Part shown: in pieces, positions 8,061 to 17,786 of the stretch
Numbering within the stretch: the stretch's first letter is position 1
Layout of the letters: each line of letters begins with the position of its first letter
Source: Rhizobium sp. L43
Lineage (GTDB): Bacteria; Pseudomonadota; Alphaproteobacteria; Rhizobiales; Rhizobiaceae
DNA length: 64,000 bases
Assembly (NCBI RefSeq): GCF_002531725.1
Contig: NZ_NWSQ01000004.1
Span: 186,001 to 250,000, forward strand
Direction: 5' to 3'
Notes under the pieces: model-generated
The model's input: the letters and a program-made list of their open reading frames with translations, nothing else
Database searches by the model: none
Told to the model about the DNA's origin: nothing
Program-made: the position numbers and the translations under genes

Positions 8061-9104
8061 TTACAGCGTCAGCGGATACTGCCGGTGAACCTTGGCGATC
8101 TCCGCCAACACCTCGTTCGACAGCGTCAGCTCGGCCGCGCCGATATCGATTTTCAGCTGCTCCATCGAGGTCGCGCCGATGATGACCGAGGCCATGAACG
8201 GCCTGGATCGGCAGAAGGCGAGCGCCATTGCCGCCGGGTCGAGACCGAAGGTTGCCGCGATCTGCAGATAGGCTTTGGTCGCCGGTTCCTGCAGCGGCTG
8301 CAGGCGGCCGCCGATATCGTGGTTGATCGAACCGCGCGAACCCTTCGGCCTGCCGCCATCGACATATTTGCCGGTCAGGATGCCGCCGGCGAGCGGCGAA
8401 TAGGCGAGCAGCCCGACATCCTCGTGATGGGAGAGTTCGGCGAGATCGAGGTCGAAATGGCGGTAGAGCAGATTGTATTCGTTCTGGACGCTGGCAATGC
8501 GCGGCAGGCTCTTCTGTTCGGAGAGCGTCAGGTATTTCTGGATGCCCCAGGTGGTTTCGTTGGAAAGGCCGATCGCCCGGATCTTGCCTTCCTGCACCAG
8601 TGCGCCGAGCGTTTCCAGGATGTCGAGCATATTGGCGACGGTCACATCACGATCCTGGTTGAACGGATTGTAGCTCCAGTTCTGGCGGAAATGGAAATGG
8701 CCGCGGTTCGGCCAATGGATCTGGTAGAGGTCGATATAATCGGTCTTCAGCCGCGCCAGGCTGGCCTCGAGCGCCAGGCGGATATTCTTCGCATCCGCGC
8801 CTTCGCCGCCGCGTATATAGTCGCGGCCGCGGCCGGCGACCTTGGTGGCGAGCACGATATCTCCACGCTTGCCGGTCTTCTTGAACCAGCTGCCGATATA
8901 GTCTTCGGTCCAGCCCTGTGTTTCCGGCGAAACCGGGGTGGTCGGGTAGAGTTCGGCGGTATCGAAGAAATTGACGCCCTTCTCGACGGCGTAGTCCATC
9001 TGCGCATGCGCGTCGGTTTCGCTGTTCTGCGAGCCCCAGGTCATGGTGCCCAGGCAAATCTCTGAAACGGAAATGTCGGTGCGGCCTAGCGAATTATACT
9101 TCAT
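8061..9104 (-). CDS. Aldo/keto reductase, Tas-like
   Basis: A 347-residue NADPH-dependent oxidoreductase of the AKR superfamily. The catalytic tetrad is visible: Asp and Tyr in FFDTAELYP, Lys in ATKVAG, His in YQIHWPN. The cofactor-binding loop near the C-terminus is IIGATSMEQLK. The length and the GTMTWGSQNS opening match E. coli Tas and related reductases. It has a short upstream gap to the divergent fabD region and probably its own promoter. The substrate cannot be inferred. Confidence 0.9.
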   Translation of the reverse strand: MKYNSLGRTDISVSEICLGTMTWGSQNSETDAHAQMDYAVEKGVNFFDTAELYPTTPVSPETQGWTEDYIGSWFKKTGKRGDIVLATKVAGRGRDYIRGGEGADAKNIRLALEASLARLKTDYIDLYQIHWPNRGHFHFRQNWSYNPFNQDRDVTVANMLDILETLGALVQEGKIRAIGLSNETTWGIQKYLTLSEQKSLPRIASVQNEYNLLYRHFDLDLAELSHHEDVGLLAYSPLAGGILTGKYVDGGRPKGSRGSINHDIGGRLQPLQEPATKAYLQIAATFGLDPAAMALAFCRSRPFMASVIIGATSMEQLKIDIGAAELTLSNEVLAEIAKVHRQYPLTL

Positions 9105-9317
9105 GAGAAAACCTTGGGAGCGAGGGGAAGCCTTGGGAGGGCCTGCGCAAATCTAGGCTCGATTTGGCAGAGCGCAAGAGTAAAAACCGGGCTTTTGTGC
9201 GCGTGCGAAAGGCTTTGCGCAGAATGCACCGCCACTTGACTCTGCCGGAAAGAATGTCAATTGGAGGCAAAACAGCCTCAAGGGGCGCAATCAGGGGCAT
9301 GAGCCAGGGACATGAGC

Positions 9318-10262
9318 ATGACCATCGCTTTCACTTTTCCCGGTCAGGGCAGTCAGGCCGTCGGCATGGGCAAGGATCTGGCCGAGAATTTCACGGAAGC
9401 CCGCGCCGTTTTCGACGAGGTTGACGAGGCGCTCGGTGAAAAGCTTTCGGACGTCATGTTCAACGGTCCCGAGGATACCTTGACCCTGACGGCGAACGCC
9501 CAGCCGGCGCTGATGGCCGTCTCGATCGCCGTCGTCCGCGTGCTCGAGGCTAAAGGGCTGGATCTGAAGTCCAAGGTCGCCTATGTCGCCGGCCACTCGC
9601 TCGGCGAATATTCGGCACTCTGCGCCGCCGGCACCTTTTCGCTCGCTGACACCGCGCGGCTGCTGCGCATTCGCGGCAATGCCATGCAGGCGGCCGTGCC
9701 CGTCGGTGTCGGCGCCATGGCCGCGATCATCGGCCTCGAACATGCCGACGTTATTGCCGTCTGCGAGGAAGCGGCCGCCACCGGCGCCTGCCAGATCGCC
9801 AACGACAATGGCGGCGGCCAGATCGTCATATCAGGCGAGAAGGCAGCCGTCGAAAAGGCCGCCGGCCTTGCCACCGACAAGGGCGCCAAGCGCGCCATCC
9901 TGCTGCCGGTTTCCGCTCCCTTCCATTCCAAGCTGATGGCGCCTGCGGCCGAGGCCATGCGCGCGGCGCTGGCAACGGTCGCCAAGTCCGATCCGGTCGT
10001 GCCGCTGATCGCCAATGTCCGCGCCGCCCCGGTGACCGGCGCCGACGAGATCGCCGGCCTTCTGGTCGAGCAGGTGACCGGTCAGGTCCGCTGGCGCGAG
10101 ACGGTGGAATGGTTCGCCGGCAATGGCGTGACGACGCTTTATGAACTCGGCTCCGGCAAGGTGCTGACCGGCCTTGCCCGCCGCATCGACAAGACGATCA
10201 ACGGCATCTCCGTCAACGGTCCGGCGGATATCGACGCGACCGTTGCCGCCCTCATGGCCTGA
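9318..10262 (+). CDS. fabD: Malonyl-CoA:ACP transacylase FabD
   Basis: A 314-residue transferase that loads malonate onto ACP for fatty-acid elongation. It shows the N-terminal FPGQGSQ motif and the nucleophile Ser94 in GHSLGEYSA, then the catalytic His in VSAPFHSKLM. The start at 9318 was preferred over the ATG six bases earlier because the AGGGA Shine-Dalgarno at 9306-9310 is one base from the first and seven from the second. It opens the fabD-fabG-acpP-fabF cluster and is followed 30 bp later by fabG. Confidence 0.96.
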   Translation: MTIAFTFPGQGSQAVGMGKDLAENFTEARAVFDEVDEALGEKLSDVMFNGPEDTLTLTANAQPALMAVSIAVVRVLEAKGLDLKSKVAYVAGHSLGEYSALCAAGTFSLADTARLLRIRGNAMQAAVPVGVGAMAAIIGLEHADVIAVCEEAAATGACQIANDNGGGQIVISGEKAAVEKAAGLATDKGAKRAILLPVSAPFHSKLMAPAAEAMRAALATVAKSDPVVPLIANVRAAPVTGADEIAGLLVEQVTGQVRWRETVEWFAGNGVTTLYELGSGKVLTGLARRIDKTINGISVNGPADIDATVAALMA

Positions 10263-10292
10263 TTGGTATCTCCAGATATAAGGAACGTTTCC

Positions 10293-11030
10293 ATGCTCGA
10301 TCTTTCCGGCCGCAAGGCTCTCGTGACAGGCGCATCGGGTGGTATCGGCGAGGAAATCGCCCGCCTTCTTCATAAGCAGGGCGCCATAGTCGGCCTGCAC
10401 GGCACCCGCGTCGAGAAGCTGGAAGCGCTGGCGGCCGAACTCGGCGAGCGCGTCAAGATCTTCCCGGCAAACCTCTCCGACCGTGATGAGGTGAAGGCGC
10501 TCGGCCAGAAGGCCGAAGCCGAACTCGAGGGCGTCGATATCCTCGTCAACAATGCCGGCATCACTCGCGACGGCCTGTTCGTGCGCATGAGCGACGAGGA
10601 CTGGGACGCCGTTCTCGAAGTCAACCTGACGTCGACCTTCCGCCTGACGCGCGAATTGACGCATCCGATGATGCGCCGCCGCTATGGCCGCATCATCAAC
10701 ATCACCTCCGTCGTCGGCGTCACCGGCAATCCGGGCCAGGCCAATTACTGCGCCTCCAAGGCCGGCATGATCGGCTTCACCAAGTCGCTCGCGCAGGAAA
10801 TCGCCACCCGCAACGTGACGGTCAACTGCGTCGCCCCCGGTTTCATCGAGAGCGCCATGACCGGCAAGCTGAACGACAAGCAGAAGGAAGCGATCATGGG
10901 GGCGATCCCGATGAAGCGCATGGGCACGGGCGGCGAGGTCGCTTCGGCGGTCGCTTATCTCGCCTCCTCCGAGGCTGCTTACATGACGGGCCAGACGCTG
11001 CACGTAAACGGCGGCATGGCGATGATCTGA
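10293..11030 (+). CDS. fabG: 3-oxoacyl-ACP reductase FabG
   Basis: A 245-residue short-chain dehydrogenase that reduces 3-ketoacyl-ACP with NADPH. It has the TGASGGIG cofactor loop, the NNAG motif, a catalytic Ser in ITSVVGVTG and YCASK. The start at MLDLSGRKALVTG is supported by AAGGAACG six bases upstream; the longer frame adds 10 residues and reaches back to the fabD stop. Normal length; probably cotranscribed with fabD. Confidence 0.96.
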   Translation: MLDLSGRKALVTGASGGIGEEIARLLHKQGAIVGLHGTRVEKLEALAAELGERVKIFPANLSDRDEVKALGQKAEAELEGVDILVNNAGITRDGLFVRMSDEDWDAVLEVNLTSTFRLTRELTHPMMRRRYGRIINITSVVGVTGNPGQANYCASKAGMIGFTKSLAQEIATRNVTVNCVAPGFIESAMTGKLNDKQKEAIMGAIPMKRMGTGGEVASAVAYLASSEAAYMTGQTLHVNGGMAMI

Positions 11031-11091
11031 AACGACAAACTGTCGGCGTGGGAAGAATTCCGCCAATAGCATGTTGAGCAATCACGAACCG

Positions 11092-11121
11092 TTGATTTTC
11101 TGGCTTTGCGGCAGGCATAAA
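11092..11121 (+). promoter_or_regulatory. Weak candidate promoter for acpP
   Basis: TTGATT and CATAAA with an 18-nt spacer lie in the 286-bp gap before acpP, leaving a leader of about 190 nt. acpP is usually expressed far more than its neighbours, so its own promoter is expected here; this match is only moderate. Confidence 0.3.
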
Positions 11122-11316
11122 GCATGTTAAGCGGGCCATGACTGTCATCAGTCGTCCCGAGAAAGCAGACGGACCGGCGGGCTTTTTGCAAGCCTGGGAC
11201 ATCTCTGAAGCCGGGTAAACGAGTTTGCCGAGGATGTCTGAAAACATCGCAGGCTGAAACAGGGTAGGGGTGCCGCAACGGCATTCCGATCAGGACATAA
11301 GGTCGAGGAAACCGAC

Positions 11317-11553
11317 ATGAGCGATATCGCAGAACGCGTAAAGAAAATTGTTATTGATCATCTTGGCGTCGATGCCGACAAGGTCGTCGAGAGCGCCAGC
11401 TTTATCGACGATCTGGGCGCCGACTCGCTCGACACGGTCGAACTTGTCATGGCCTTCGAAGAAGAATTCGGCGTCGAAATTCCCGACGACGCTGCCGACT
11501 CGATCCTGACGGTCGGCGATGCCGTGAAGTTTATCGAGAAGGCCCAGGCCTGA
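11317..11553 (+). CDS. acpP: Acyl carrier protein
   Basis: A 78-residue, very acidic four-helix protein that carries acyl chains as a phosphopantetheine thioester. The attachment site is Ser37 in the canonical DSLDTVEL motif. Length and sequence are those of the housekeeping fatty-acid ACP rather than NodF or AcpXL. It lies between fabG and fabF, with its own upstream gap and a strong terminator downstream, consistent with separate high expression. Confidence 0.98.
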   Translation: MSDIAERVKKIVIDHLGVDADKVVESASFIDDLGADSLDTVELVMAFEEEFGVEIPDDAADSILTVGDAVKFIEKAQA

Positions 11554-11568
11554 TCCTGTAATTTTGAG

Positions 11569-11601
11569 AAAGGGCGGGCCTGGAGTCCGCCCTTTTCTTT
11601 T
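11569..11601 (+). terminator. Rho-independent terminator after acpP
   Basis: A 9-bp stem (AAAGGGCGG / CCGCCCTTT) with a 9-nt loop is followed by TTTTCTTTT, 15 bp past the acpP stop. It would limit transcription into fabF. Confidence 0.88.
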
Positions 11602-11646
11602 CGGCATATTTCTCCATAGAACATAAGAGACGGGGGAAAGCACGCG

Positions 11647-12909
11647 ATGAGACGTGTCGTCATCACCGGTACCGGTATGGTATCACCCTTAGGATGCGGA
11701 ACCGAGGTGACGTGGTCCCGGCTGCTTGCCGGCCAGAACGGCGCCCGTCTGGTCACCGAATTCGAGGTCGACGACCTTCCCGCCAAGATCGCCTGCCGTA
11801 TTCCCGTCGGCGACGGCACCGACGGCACCTTCAATGTCGATCAGTGGATGGAGCCGAAAGAGCAGCGCAAGGTCGACCCCTTCATCATCTACGGCATGGC
11901 CGCCGCCGACATGGCGCTTGCCGATGCCGGCTGGCATCCCGAGACCGATGAGGAGCAGATCGCCACCGGCGTGCTGATCGGCTCCGGCATCGGCGGCATC
12001 GAAGGCATCGTCGAGGCAGGTTACACCCTGCGCGACAAGGGCCCGCGCCGCATTTCTCCCTTCTTCATTCCCGGCCGCCTGATCAATCTCGTCTCCGGCC
12101 AGGTCTCGATCCGCCACAAGCTGCGCGGACCCAATCATTCGGTCGTCACCGCCTGCTCGACGGGCGCGCATGCGATCGGCGATGCCGCGCGGCTGATCGC
12201 GCTGGGTGATGCCGACGTCATGGTCGCCGGCGGCACGGAATCTCCCGTCAGCCGCATTTCGCTCGCCGGCTTTGCCGCCTGCAAGGCGCTGTCGACCCAG
12301 CACAATGACGACCCGCAGAAGGCTTCGCGCCCCTATGACCGCGACCGCGACGGCTTCGTCATGGGCGAGGGCGCCGGCATCGTCGTGCTCGAGGAACTGG
12401 AACACGCCCTGGCCCGTGGCGCCAGGATCTATGCCGAAATCGTCGGCTACGGCCTGTCGGGCGATGCCTATCACATCACCGCGCCGTCCGAAGACGGCGA
12501 GGGCGCCGGCCGCTGCATGGCGATGGCGCTGAAGCGCGCCGGGCTGACACCGGCCGATATCGACTACATCAACGCCCATGGCACCTCGACCATGGCCGAC
12601 ACGATCGAACTCGGCGCCGTCGAGCGGCTGGTCGGCAATGCGGCGTCGAAGATCTCCATGTCCTCGACCAAGTCGGCGACCGGACACCTTCTCGGTGCTG
12701 CCGGTGCGATCGAGGCGATCTTCGCCACGCTCGCCATCCGCGACAATGTCGCACCGCCGACGCTCAATCTCGACAATCCCGAGCGTGAGACGGCGATCGA
12801 TCTTGTTCCGCACAAGGCGCGTGAGCGAGAAATCAATGTGGCGCTGTCCAATTCGTTTGGCTTCGGCGGCACGAATGCGTCGCTCGTCCTGCGCCGTTAC
12901 GCGCAATAA
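11647..12909 (+). CDS. fabF: 3-oxoacyl-ACP synthase II FabF
   Basis: A 420-residue condensing enzyme for chain elongation. The nucleophile is Cys170 in TACSTGAHAIGDA; the two catalytic histidines are in NAHGTSTMADTIE and KSATGHLLGAAG. The N-terminus RRVVITGTGMVSPLG is typical. It sits 45 bp after the acpP terminator, so it may use read-through or a promoter in that gap. Confidence 0.97.
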   Translation: MRRVVITGTGMVSPLGCGTEVTWSRLLAGQNGARLVTEFEVDDLPAKIACRIPVGDGTDGTFNVDQWMEPKEQRKVDPFIIYGMAAADMALADAGWHPETDEEQIATGVLIGSGIGGIEGIVEAGYTLRDKGPRRISPFFIPGRLINLVSGQVSIRHKLRGPNHSVVTACSTGAHAIGDAARLIALGDADVMVAGGTESPVSRISLAGFAACKALSTQHNDDPQKASRPYDRDRDGFVMGEGAGIVVLEELEHALARGARIYAEIVGYGLSGDAYHITAPSEDGEGAGRCMAMALKRAGLTPADIDYINAHGTSTMADTIELGAVERLVGNAASKISMSSTKSATGHLLGAAGAIEAIFATLAIRDNVAPPTLNLDNPERETAIDLVPHKAREREINVALSNSFGFGGTNASLVLRRYAQ

Positions 12910-12981
12910 GAGTCCTGCGCGCGGCGTATCGGGTGTCCCTTACGCTGCAACGGCCGGTTCTCTCTGTTGCGTAGCAGAGCG

Positions 12982-13039
12982 TGCGGGAGCATAACGACCG
13001 GCAACGGCGTTGCGGGAGCATAACGACCGGCAACGGCGC
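12982..13039. repeat. Tandem duplication of a 29-bp unit upstream of mltG
   Basis: The unit TGCGGGAGCATAACGACCGG plus CAACGGCG(T/C) occurs twice head to tail at 12982-13010 and 13011-13039, with a mismatch only in the last base. It lies in the 211-bp gap between fabF and mltG. No function is apparent; it may be a replication-slippage product. Confidence 0.85.
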
Positions 13040-13120
13040 CGTTGAACGGCGGCAGAACCTGCTTTTGCCGCATTGCTTCGCGAAATAGCGAAGTGAGGGT
13101 CAAGTTTTAGAGGATTGCCG

Positions 13121-14359
13121 GTGAGCGATACGACGAACCAGAGCAACGATACCTCGCAGGGCGAGAACGACCGGCAGGCGCAGAAGGGACCGATCATCCC
13201 GAAGTCGCCGAGCGAAGCCCTGCGTCCGGAGCGCGTTCCGGAGCCGCCGAAACGCTCCAAGAAAGCCCGCGGCCAGGTCGTTCTTTTCCTGAACTTCATC
13301 ATGACCATGGCGGTTCTGGTCTGCGTCGTCGCCATCATCGGCTTCTATTATGCCACATCGACCTATCGGAACCCCGGCCCGCTGCAGACCAACACCAATT
13401 TCATCATCCGCAATGGCGCCGGTCTCGCCGAAATCGCCTCGAACCTCGAGCGCAACGCGATCATCAGCGATGCCCGCATCTTCCGCTATCTCACGGCAAC
13501 GCATCTTTCTGCCGGCGAGAGCCTGAAGGCCGGTGAATACGAGATCAAGGCTGGAGCCTCCATGAGCGATATCATGGAGCTTCTGAAATCGGGCAAATCC
13601 ATTCTCTATTCCGTTTCCTTCCCTGAAGGCCTGACAGTCCGCCAGATGTTCAACCGGATGCTGGAGGATAAGGTGCTGGAGGGCGATCTGCCGGCCGCCC
13701 TTCCGGCCGAGGGCAGCCTGCGCCCGGATACCTACAAGTTCTCGCGCGGCACCAAGCGCTCGGAAATCATCCAGCAGATGGCGGCGGCCCAGCAGAAAAT
13801 CGTCGATCAGATCTGGGACAAGCGCGACTCCTCGCTGCCGCTGCGCTCCAAGGAAGAATTCGTCACACTCGCCTCGATCGTCGAAAAGGAAACCGGCGTT
13901 GCCGACGAACGCGCCCATGTCGCTTCCGTTTTCCTCAACCGGCTCGGCAAGGGCATGCGCCTGCAGTCCGATCCGACGATCATCTACGGTCTCTTCGGCG
14001 GCGACGGTAAACCGGCCGACCGGCCGATCTACCAGTCGGACCTGAAGCGCGACACGCCATTCAACACCTATGTCATCAAGGGTCTGCCGCCGACGCCGAT
14101 CGCCAATCCCGGCAAGGATGCGCTCGAAGCCGTCGCCAATCCCTGGAAGACGCAGGATCTCTATTTCGTCGCCGACGGCACTGGTGGCCATGTTTTCGCC
14201 GCCACGCTCGAGGAGCACAACGCCAACGTCAAGCGCTGGCGCAAGCTCGAGGCCGACAAGGGCTCGGACCCGAACATCGCAGTCGACGGCCAGCCGGAAG
14301 AGCAGCCGGCCGATAGCGGCGCGACCGTCGTGCCGCCGAAGAAAAAGAAGATCAACTGA
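13121..14359 (+). CDS. mltG: Endolytic murein transglycosylase MltG (YceG family)
   Basis: A 412-residue inner-membrane lytic transglycosylase that cuts nascent peptidoglycan strands. It has an N-terminal cytoplasmic Pro/Lys-rich segment, one transmembrane helix (about residues 55-78), a LysM-like part with SFPEGLTVRQMF, and the YceG catalytic region with Glu in LASIVEKETG and NRLGKGMRLQSDPT. The GTG start is preferred because AGAGGA lies six bases upstream; a TTG two codons earlier is too close. It is followed by yicC and gmk, a common alphaproteobacterial order. Confidence 0.92.
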   Translation: MSDTTNQSNDTSQGENDRQAQKGPIIPKSPSEALRPERVPEPPKRSKKARGQVVLFLNFIMTMAVLVCVVAIIGFYYATSTYRNPGPLQTNTNFIIRNGAGLAEIASNLERNAIISDARIFRYLTATHLSAGESLKAGEYEIKAGASMSDIMELLKSGKSILYSVSFPEGLTVRQMFNRMLEDKVLEGDLPAALPAEGSLRPDTYKFSRGTKRSEIIQQMAAAQQKIVDQIWDKRDSSLPLRSKEEFVTLASIVEKETGVADERAHVASVFLNRLGKGMRLQSDPTIIYGLFGGDGKPADRPIYQSDLKRDTPFNTYVIKGLPPTPIANPGKDALEAVANPWKTQDLYFVADGTGGHVFAATLEEHNANVKRWRKLEADKGSDPNIAVDGQPEEQPADSGATVVPPKKKKIN

Positions 14360-14377
14360 TAGTTTCTGGAGGCTCGC

Positions 14378-15265
14378 ATGGCTTTGCAGTCCATGACCGG
14401 TTTTGCGCGGCGCGAGGGAACGAGCGGCCGCTGGCGCTGGGCATGGGAGTTGCGCTCGGTCAACGGCAAGGGGCTTGACCTGCGGCTGCGGCTGCCGCCC
14501 GGCCTCGAACGCATGGAGACAGAGGTCCGCCGCCTCGCCGGCGAAAGCTTCAGCCGCGGCAACCTGCAGGCCTCGCTATCCGTCACCGCCGACGAGAACC
14601 GCTTCGAGGCGGTGCTGAACAGGCAGGCGCTCGCCGCCGTGCTTGCCATGCGCGGGCAATTGGACGGTATCATCGATCCGTCGCCGCTGAAGCTCGATAC
14701 GCTGCTGCTGGTACGCGGCATCGTCGAATTCCGCGAAAGCGAGGATGGCGAGGAGGCGCTCGCCGCCCGTGACGCCGAGATTGCTGCCGGCCTGCTGGCC
14801 GCGCTTTCCGATCTCAGAGCGATGCGGGAACAGGAAGGGGCGGCGCTGACCCGCATTCTGTTCGACCATGTCACGACGATCGAAGGCCTGACACGGGCGA
14901 TCGAGGCCGATCCCTCACGTTCGCCGCAGGAGATCGCTGCGCGGCTTACCGCGCAGGTCGCCATGTTGATGGACGGCATGGCCGCGCTCGACCGCGACAG
15001 GCTGCATGCCGAAGCCGCATTGCTGGCGACCAAGGCGGATCTGCGTGAGGAAATCGATCGTCTGAAGGCGCATGTCGCCGCAGCGCGCGATCTCTTGGTG
15101 AAGGATGGCCCGGCCGGCCGCCGGCTGGACTTCCTTGCACAGGAATTTAACCGCGAATCGAATACCATCTGCTCGAAGTCGAATGCCTCGGCGGTCACCG
15201 CTGCCGGCATCGAGTTGAAAGTCGTGATCGACCAGTTCCGCGAGCAGGTCCAGAATTTGGAGTAA
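14378..15265 (+). CDS. YicC/YloC family endoribonuclease
   Basis: A 295-residue protein beginning LQSMTGFARREG, the family signature, with the C-terminal DUF1732 part (RLDFLAQEFNRESNTICSKS). Members are RNases linked to RNA turnover and stationary-phase survival. It lies 18 bp after mltG and only 3 bp before gmk. The length matches YicC. Confidence 0.9.
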   Translation: MALQSMTGFARREGTSGRWRWAWELRSVNGKGLDLRLRLPPGLERMETEVRRLAGESFSRGNLQASLSVTADENRFEAVLNRQALAAVLAMRGQLDGIIDPSPLKLDTLLLVRGIVEFRESEDGEEALAARDAEIAAGLLAALSDLRAMREQEGAALTRILFDHVTTIEGLTRAIEADPSRSPQEIAARLTAQVAMLMDGMAALDRDRLHAEAALLATKADLREEIDRLKAHVAAARDLLVKDGPAGRRLDFLAQEFNRESNTICSKSNASAVTAAGIELKVVIDQFREQVQNLE

Positions 15266-15268
15266 GAC

Positions 15269-15931
15269 ATGAAACCGGCGAAATCCTCGCCCGTGCAGAT
15301 CGCCCGCCGCGGTCTGATGCTTGTCATCTCGTCGCCGTCAGGCGCCGGCAAGTCCACCATTGCGCGCACGCTGCTGGGGATCGACAAGAATATCGGCCTT
15401 TCCGTCAGCGTTACCACGCGCCCGCGCCGCCCAAGCGAGGTCGAGGGTGTGCATTACCTCTTCAAGAGCGTGCGCGAATTCGAGCGGCTGCGTGACAGCG
15501 ATGCGCTGCTCGAATGGGCCGAGGTGCACGGCAATTTCTATGGCACGCCGCGCGAGCCTGTGGAGCAGGCCATGGCCGAAGGCCGCGACATGCTCTTCGA
15601 TATCGACTGGCAGGGCGCCCAGCAATTGCAGGAGAAGATGTCGGCCGATGTGGTCTCGATCTTCGTGCTGCCGCCGACCATGACCGAACTGCAGTCGCGG
15701 CTGCACCGCCGCGCCGAGGATTCCGAAGAGGTCATCCAGACGCGCCTCGCCAACAGCCGCGCCGAAATCGCCCACTGGCGCGAATATGACTATGTCATCG
15801 TCAACGACGACCTCGACACTGCCTTCGACGCCGTTCAGTCGATCGTCAAGGCCGAACGCCTGCGCCGCGACCGCCGCCATGGCATGTTCGATTTCGTCCG
15901 TGAATTGCTGGAAGAGACGCCGAAGCTTTAG
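15269..15931 (+). CDS. gmk: Guanylate kinase
   Basis: A 220-residue enzyme converting GMP to GDP with ATP. It contains the P-loop [10 protein letters not shown] near residue 25, the GMP-binding [17 protein letters not shown] region and the [10 protein letters not shown] motif. Its stop codon overlaps that of convergent rsmA by two bases, so there is no intergenic terminator between them. Confidence 0.96.
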   Translation: MKPAKSSPVQIARRGLMLVISSPSGAGKSTIARTLLGIDKNIGLSVSVTTRPRRPSEVEGVHYLFKSVREFERLRDSDALLEWAEVHGNFYGTPREPVEQAMAEGRDMLFDIDWQGAQQLQEKMSADVVSIFVLPPTMTELQSRLHRRAEDSEEVIQTRLANSRAEIAHWREYDYVIVNDDLDTAFDAVQSIVKAERLRRDRRHGMFDFVRELLEETPKL

Positions 15932-16752
15932 AGGCTGTTTGCGAGTAGGCAGAATTCCTCGACGGAGAGGGTTTCGGCCCGCCGCGCCGGATCGATCCCG
16001 GCCTTGACGAGCAGGCGCTCGCCCCCAAGCGGTTTCAGGCTCTGGCGCAGCATCTTGCGGCGCTGGCCGAAAGCGGCTTGCGTCACCTTTTCCAGATTGG
16101 CGACAGTGCAGGGGATCGGGTTTTCCCGGGGCGTCAGATGCACCACCGTTGAGGTTACCTTCGGCGGCGGCGTGAAGGCTTGCGGCGGCACGTCGAAGGC
16201 CATGCGCGCCTCCGTCCGCCAGCCGCAGAGCACGCCGAGGCGGCCGTAATGGTCGTCGTCTTCGTTGGCGACGATACGCTCGCCGACTTCCTTCTGAAAC
16301 ATCAGCGTCAGCGATTGCCAGAAGGGCGGCCAGGCTTTCGGCAGCAGCCAGTTGACCAAGAGCTGCGTGCCGACATTGTAGGGCAGGTTGGCAATGATCT
16401 TGATCGGGCCTTCCGGGGCCAATGTTTCGAAATCCGTCTTCAGCGCATCGCCTTCGATCACCTCCAGCCGGCCGGGATAGTGATCGGCGATCTCGGCAAG
16501 CGCCGGCAGGCAGCGGGCGTCGCGCTCGATGGCGATGACCTTCCGGGCGCCGAGCGCCAGGATCGCCCGCGTCAGCCCGCCGGGGCCGGGGCCGACCTCG
16601 AAGACCGTCGCCTCTTGAAGGGCGCCGGCCGTACGGGCGATCTTCTGCGTGAGGTTGAGGTCGAGCAGGAAGTTCTGCCCGAGCGCCTTTCGCGCATCGA
16701 GGCCGTGACGCTGGATGACGTCTCGAAGCGGCGGCAGACCATCGAGTGCCAT
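15928..16752 (-). CDS. rsmA: 16S rRNA m6(2)A1518/A1519 dimethyltransferase RsmA (KsgA)
   Basis: A 274-residue SAM-dependent methyltransferase for the 3' hairpin of 16S rRNA. It has the SAM-binding [12 protein letters not shown] motif, acidic IERD at the end of strand 2, and the catalytic [11 protein letters not shown]. Its start overlaps the pdxA stop by one base (TGATG), so it is coupled to pdxA at the end of the lptF-lptG-lptD-surA-pdxA-rsmA run. Confidence 0.95.
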   Translation of the reverse strand: MALDGLPPLRDVIQRHGLDARKALGQNFLLDLNLTQKIARTAGALQEATVFEVGPGPGGLTRAILALGARKVIAIERDARCLPALAEIADHYPGRLEVIEGDALKTDFETLAPEGPIKIIANLPYNVGTQLLVNWLLPKAWPPFWQSLTLMFQKEVGERIVANEDDDHYGRLGVLCGWRTEARMAFDVPPQAFTPPPKVTSTVVHLTPRENPIPCTVANLEKVTQAAFGQRRKMLRQSLKPLGGERLLVKAGIDPARRAETLSVEEFCLLANSL

Positions 16753-17780
16753 CAGCGGCGGCTTTCCGCGCTGCGGCCGAGCTGGGCGGCGAGCTTCAGC
16801 GCCGCAACGAGGCTCTGCTCGCGCGCCAGCCCCTTGCCGGCAATGCCGAAGGCGGTGCCGTGATCCGGTGAGGTGCGCACGAAGGGAAGCCCGAGCGTCA
16901 CATTGACGCTGTCGTCGAAACCGAGGGCCTTGGCCGGGATCAGCGCCTGATCGTGATACATGCAGATCGCGACGTCATATCGCGCCCGCGCTTCGTCATG
17001 GAACATCGTGTCGGCGGGCAGGGGGCCGATCGCATCGATGCCTTCGTCGCGCAGGTGTTCGATCGCCGGGCGGATGATATCCTCGTCCTCCTTGCCGATC
17101 GTTCCGTCTTCGCCGGCATGCGGGTTGAGGCCGGCGACAGCCAGCCGCGGCGCCGCGATGCCGAAGCGCTGCCTCAGGTCTTCATGGGCGATCCGGCAGG
17201 TCTCTACGATCAACTCGCGCGTCAGCGCCTGCGGCACGTCCCGGATCGGAATGTGGATGGTGACCGGAATGGCCCGGAGCTTCGGCCCTGCCAGCATCAT
17301 GACAGGCGTCACCGGCTTGCCGGTCGCCCTGGCGGCGCGATCGGCGAGAAACTCGGTATGGCCGGGAAAGCGGAAACCTGCTTCGTAGAGCACGGCCTTG
17401 GCGATCGGGTTGGTGACGACCGCCAGCGCCTCGCCGCTGATGACGAGCGACACGGCTTTCTCGATCGCCGCGATCGTGCCCTTCGCCGTTGCCGCATGCG
17501 GCTCGCCGGCCACCACTTCGATGCCGACAGGCACGGTCATGACCGGCAGCGCGTCGGCAAACATGCCGGCGGCTTCGCTGGCTCTATCGGTCTCGCGGAT
17601 CGAAACCGCCAGGTTGAGCTGGCGCGCTCTCAACGCCAATACGCCGGGATCGCCGATCAGGAAGAAAGGCGGCAGCCCGAGTTCGCGCCGCCGCAGCCAG
17701 GCCATCAGGGTAATATCCGGCCCGATGCCGGCGGGGTCGCCCTGGCTCAGCGCAAGCGGTCGCGAAAACGGTATCGTCAT
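16752..17780 (-). CDS. pdxA: 4-hydroxythreonine-4-phosphate dehydrogenase PdxA
   Basis: A 342-residue NAD-dependent enzyme of pyridoxal-phosphate synthesis. It shows [12 protein letters not shown] near the N-terminus, the metal-binding HTEF and [11 protein letters not shown] segments, and [11 protein letters not shown] near the C-terminus. Six bases separate it from the SurA-like gene. The surA-pdxA-ksgA order is conserved widely in proteobacteria. Confidence 0.95.
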   Translation of the reverse strand: MTIPFSRPLALSQGDPAGIGPDITLMAWLRRRELGLPPFFLIGDPGVLALRARQLNLAVSIRETDRASEAAGMFADALPVMTVPVGIEVVAGEPHAATAKGTIAAIEKAVSLVISGEALAVVTNPIAKAVLYEAGFRFPGHTEFLADRAARATGKPVTPVMMLAGPKLRAIPVTIHIPIRDVPQALTRELIVETCRIAHEDLRQRFGIAAPRLAVAGLNPHAGEDGTIGKEDEDIIRPAIEHLRDEGIDAIGPLPADTMFHDEARARYDVAICMYHDQALIPAKALGFDDSVNVTLGLPFVRTSPDHGTAFGIAGKGLAREQSLVAALKLAAQLGRSAESRR

Positions 17781-17786
17781 CGTCGG

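Noticed and set aside
9236..9258. fabD promoter starting at CTTGAC
   Set aside because: The -35 looks good but the hexamer 17 nt downstream (CAATTG) is not a credible -10.
11181..11200. Terminator after fabG around GGCTTTTTGCAAGCC
   Set aside because: Only a 5-bp stem, and the T run lies inside the loop, not after the stem.
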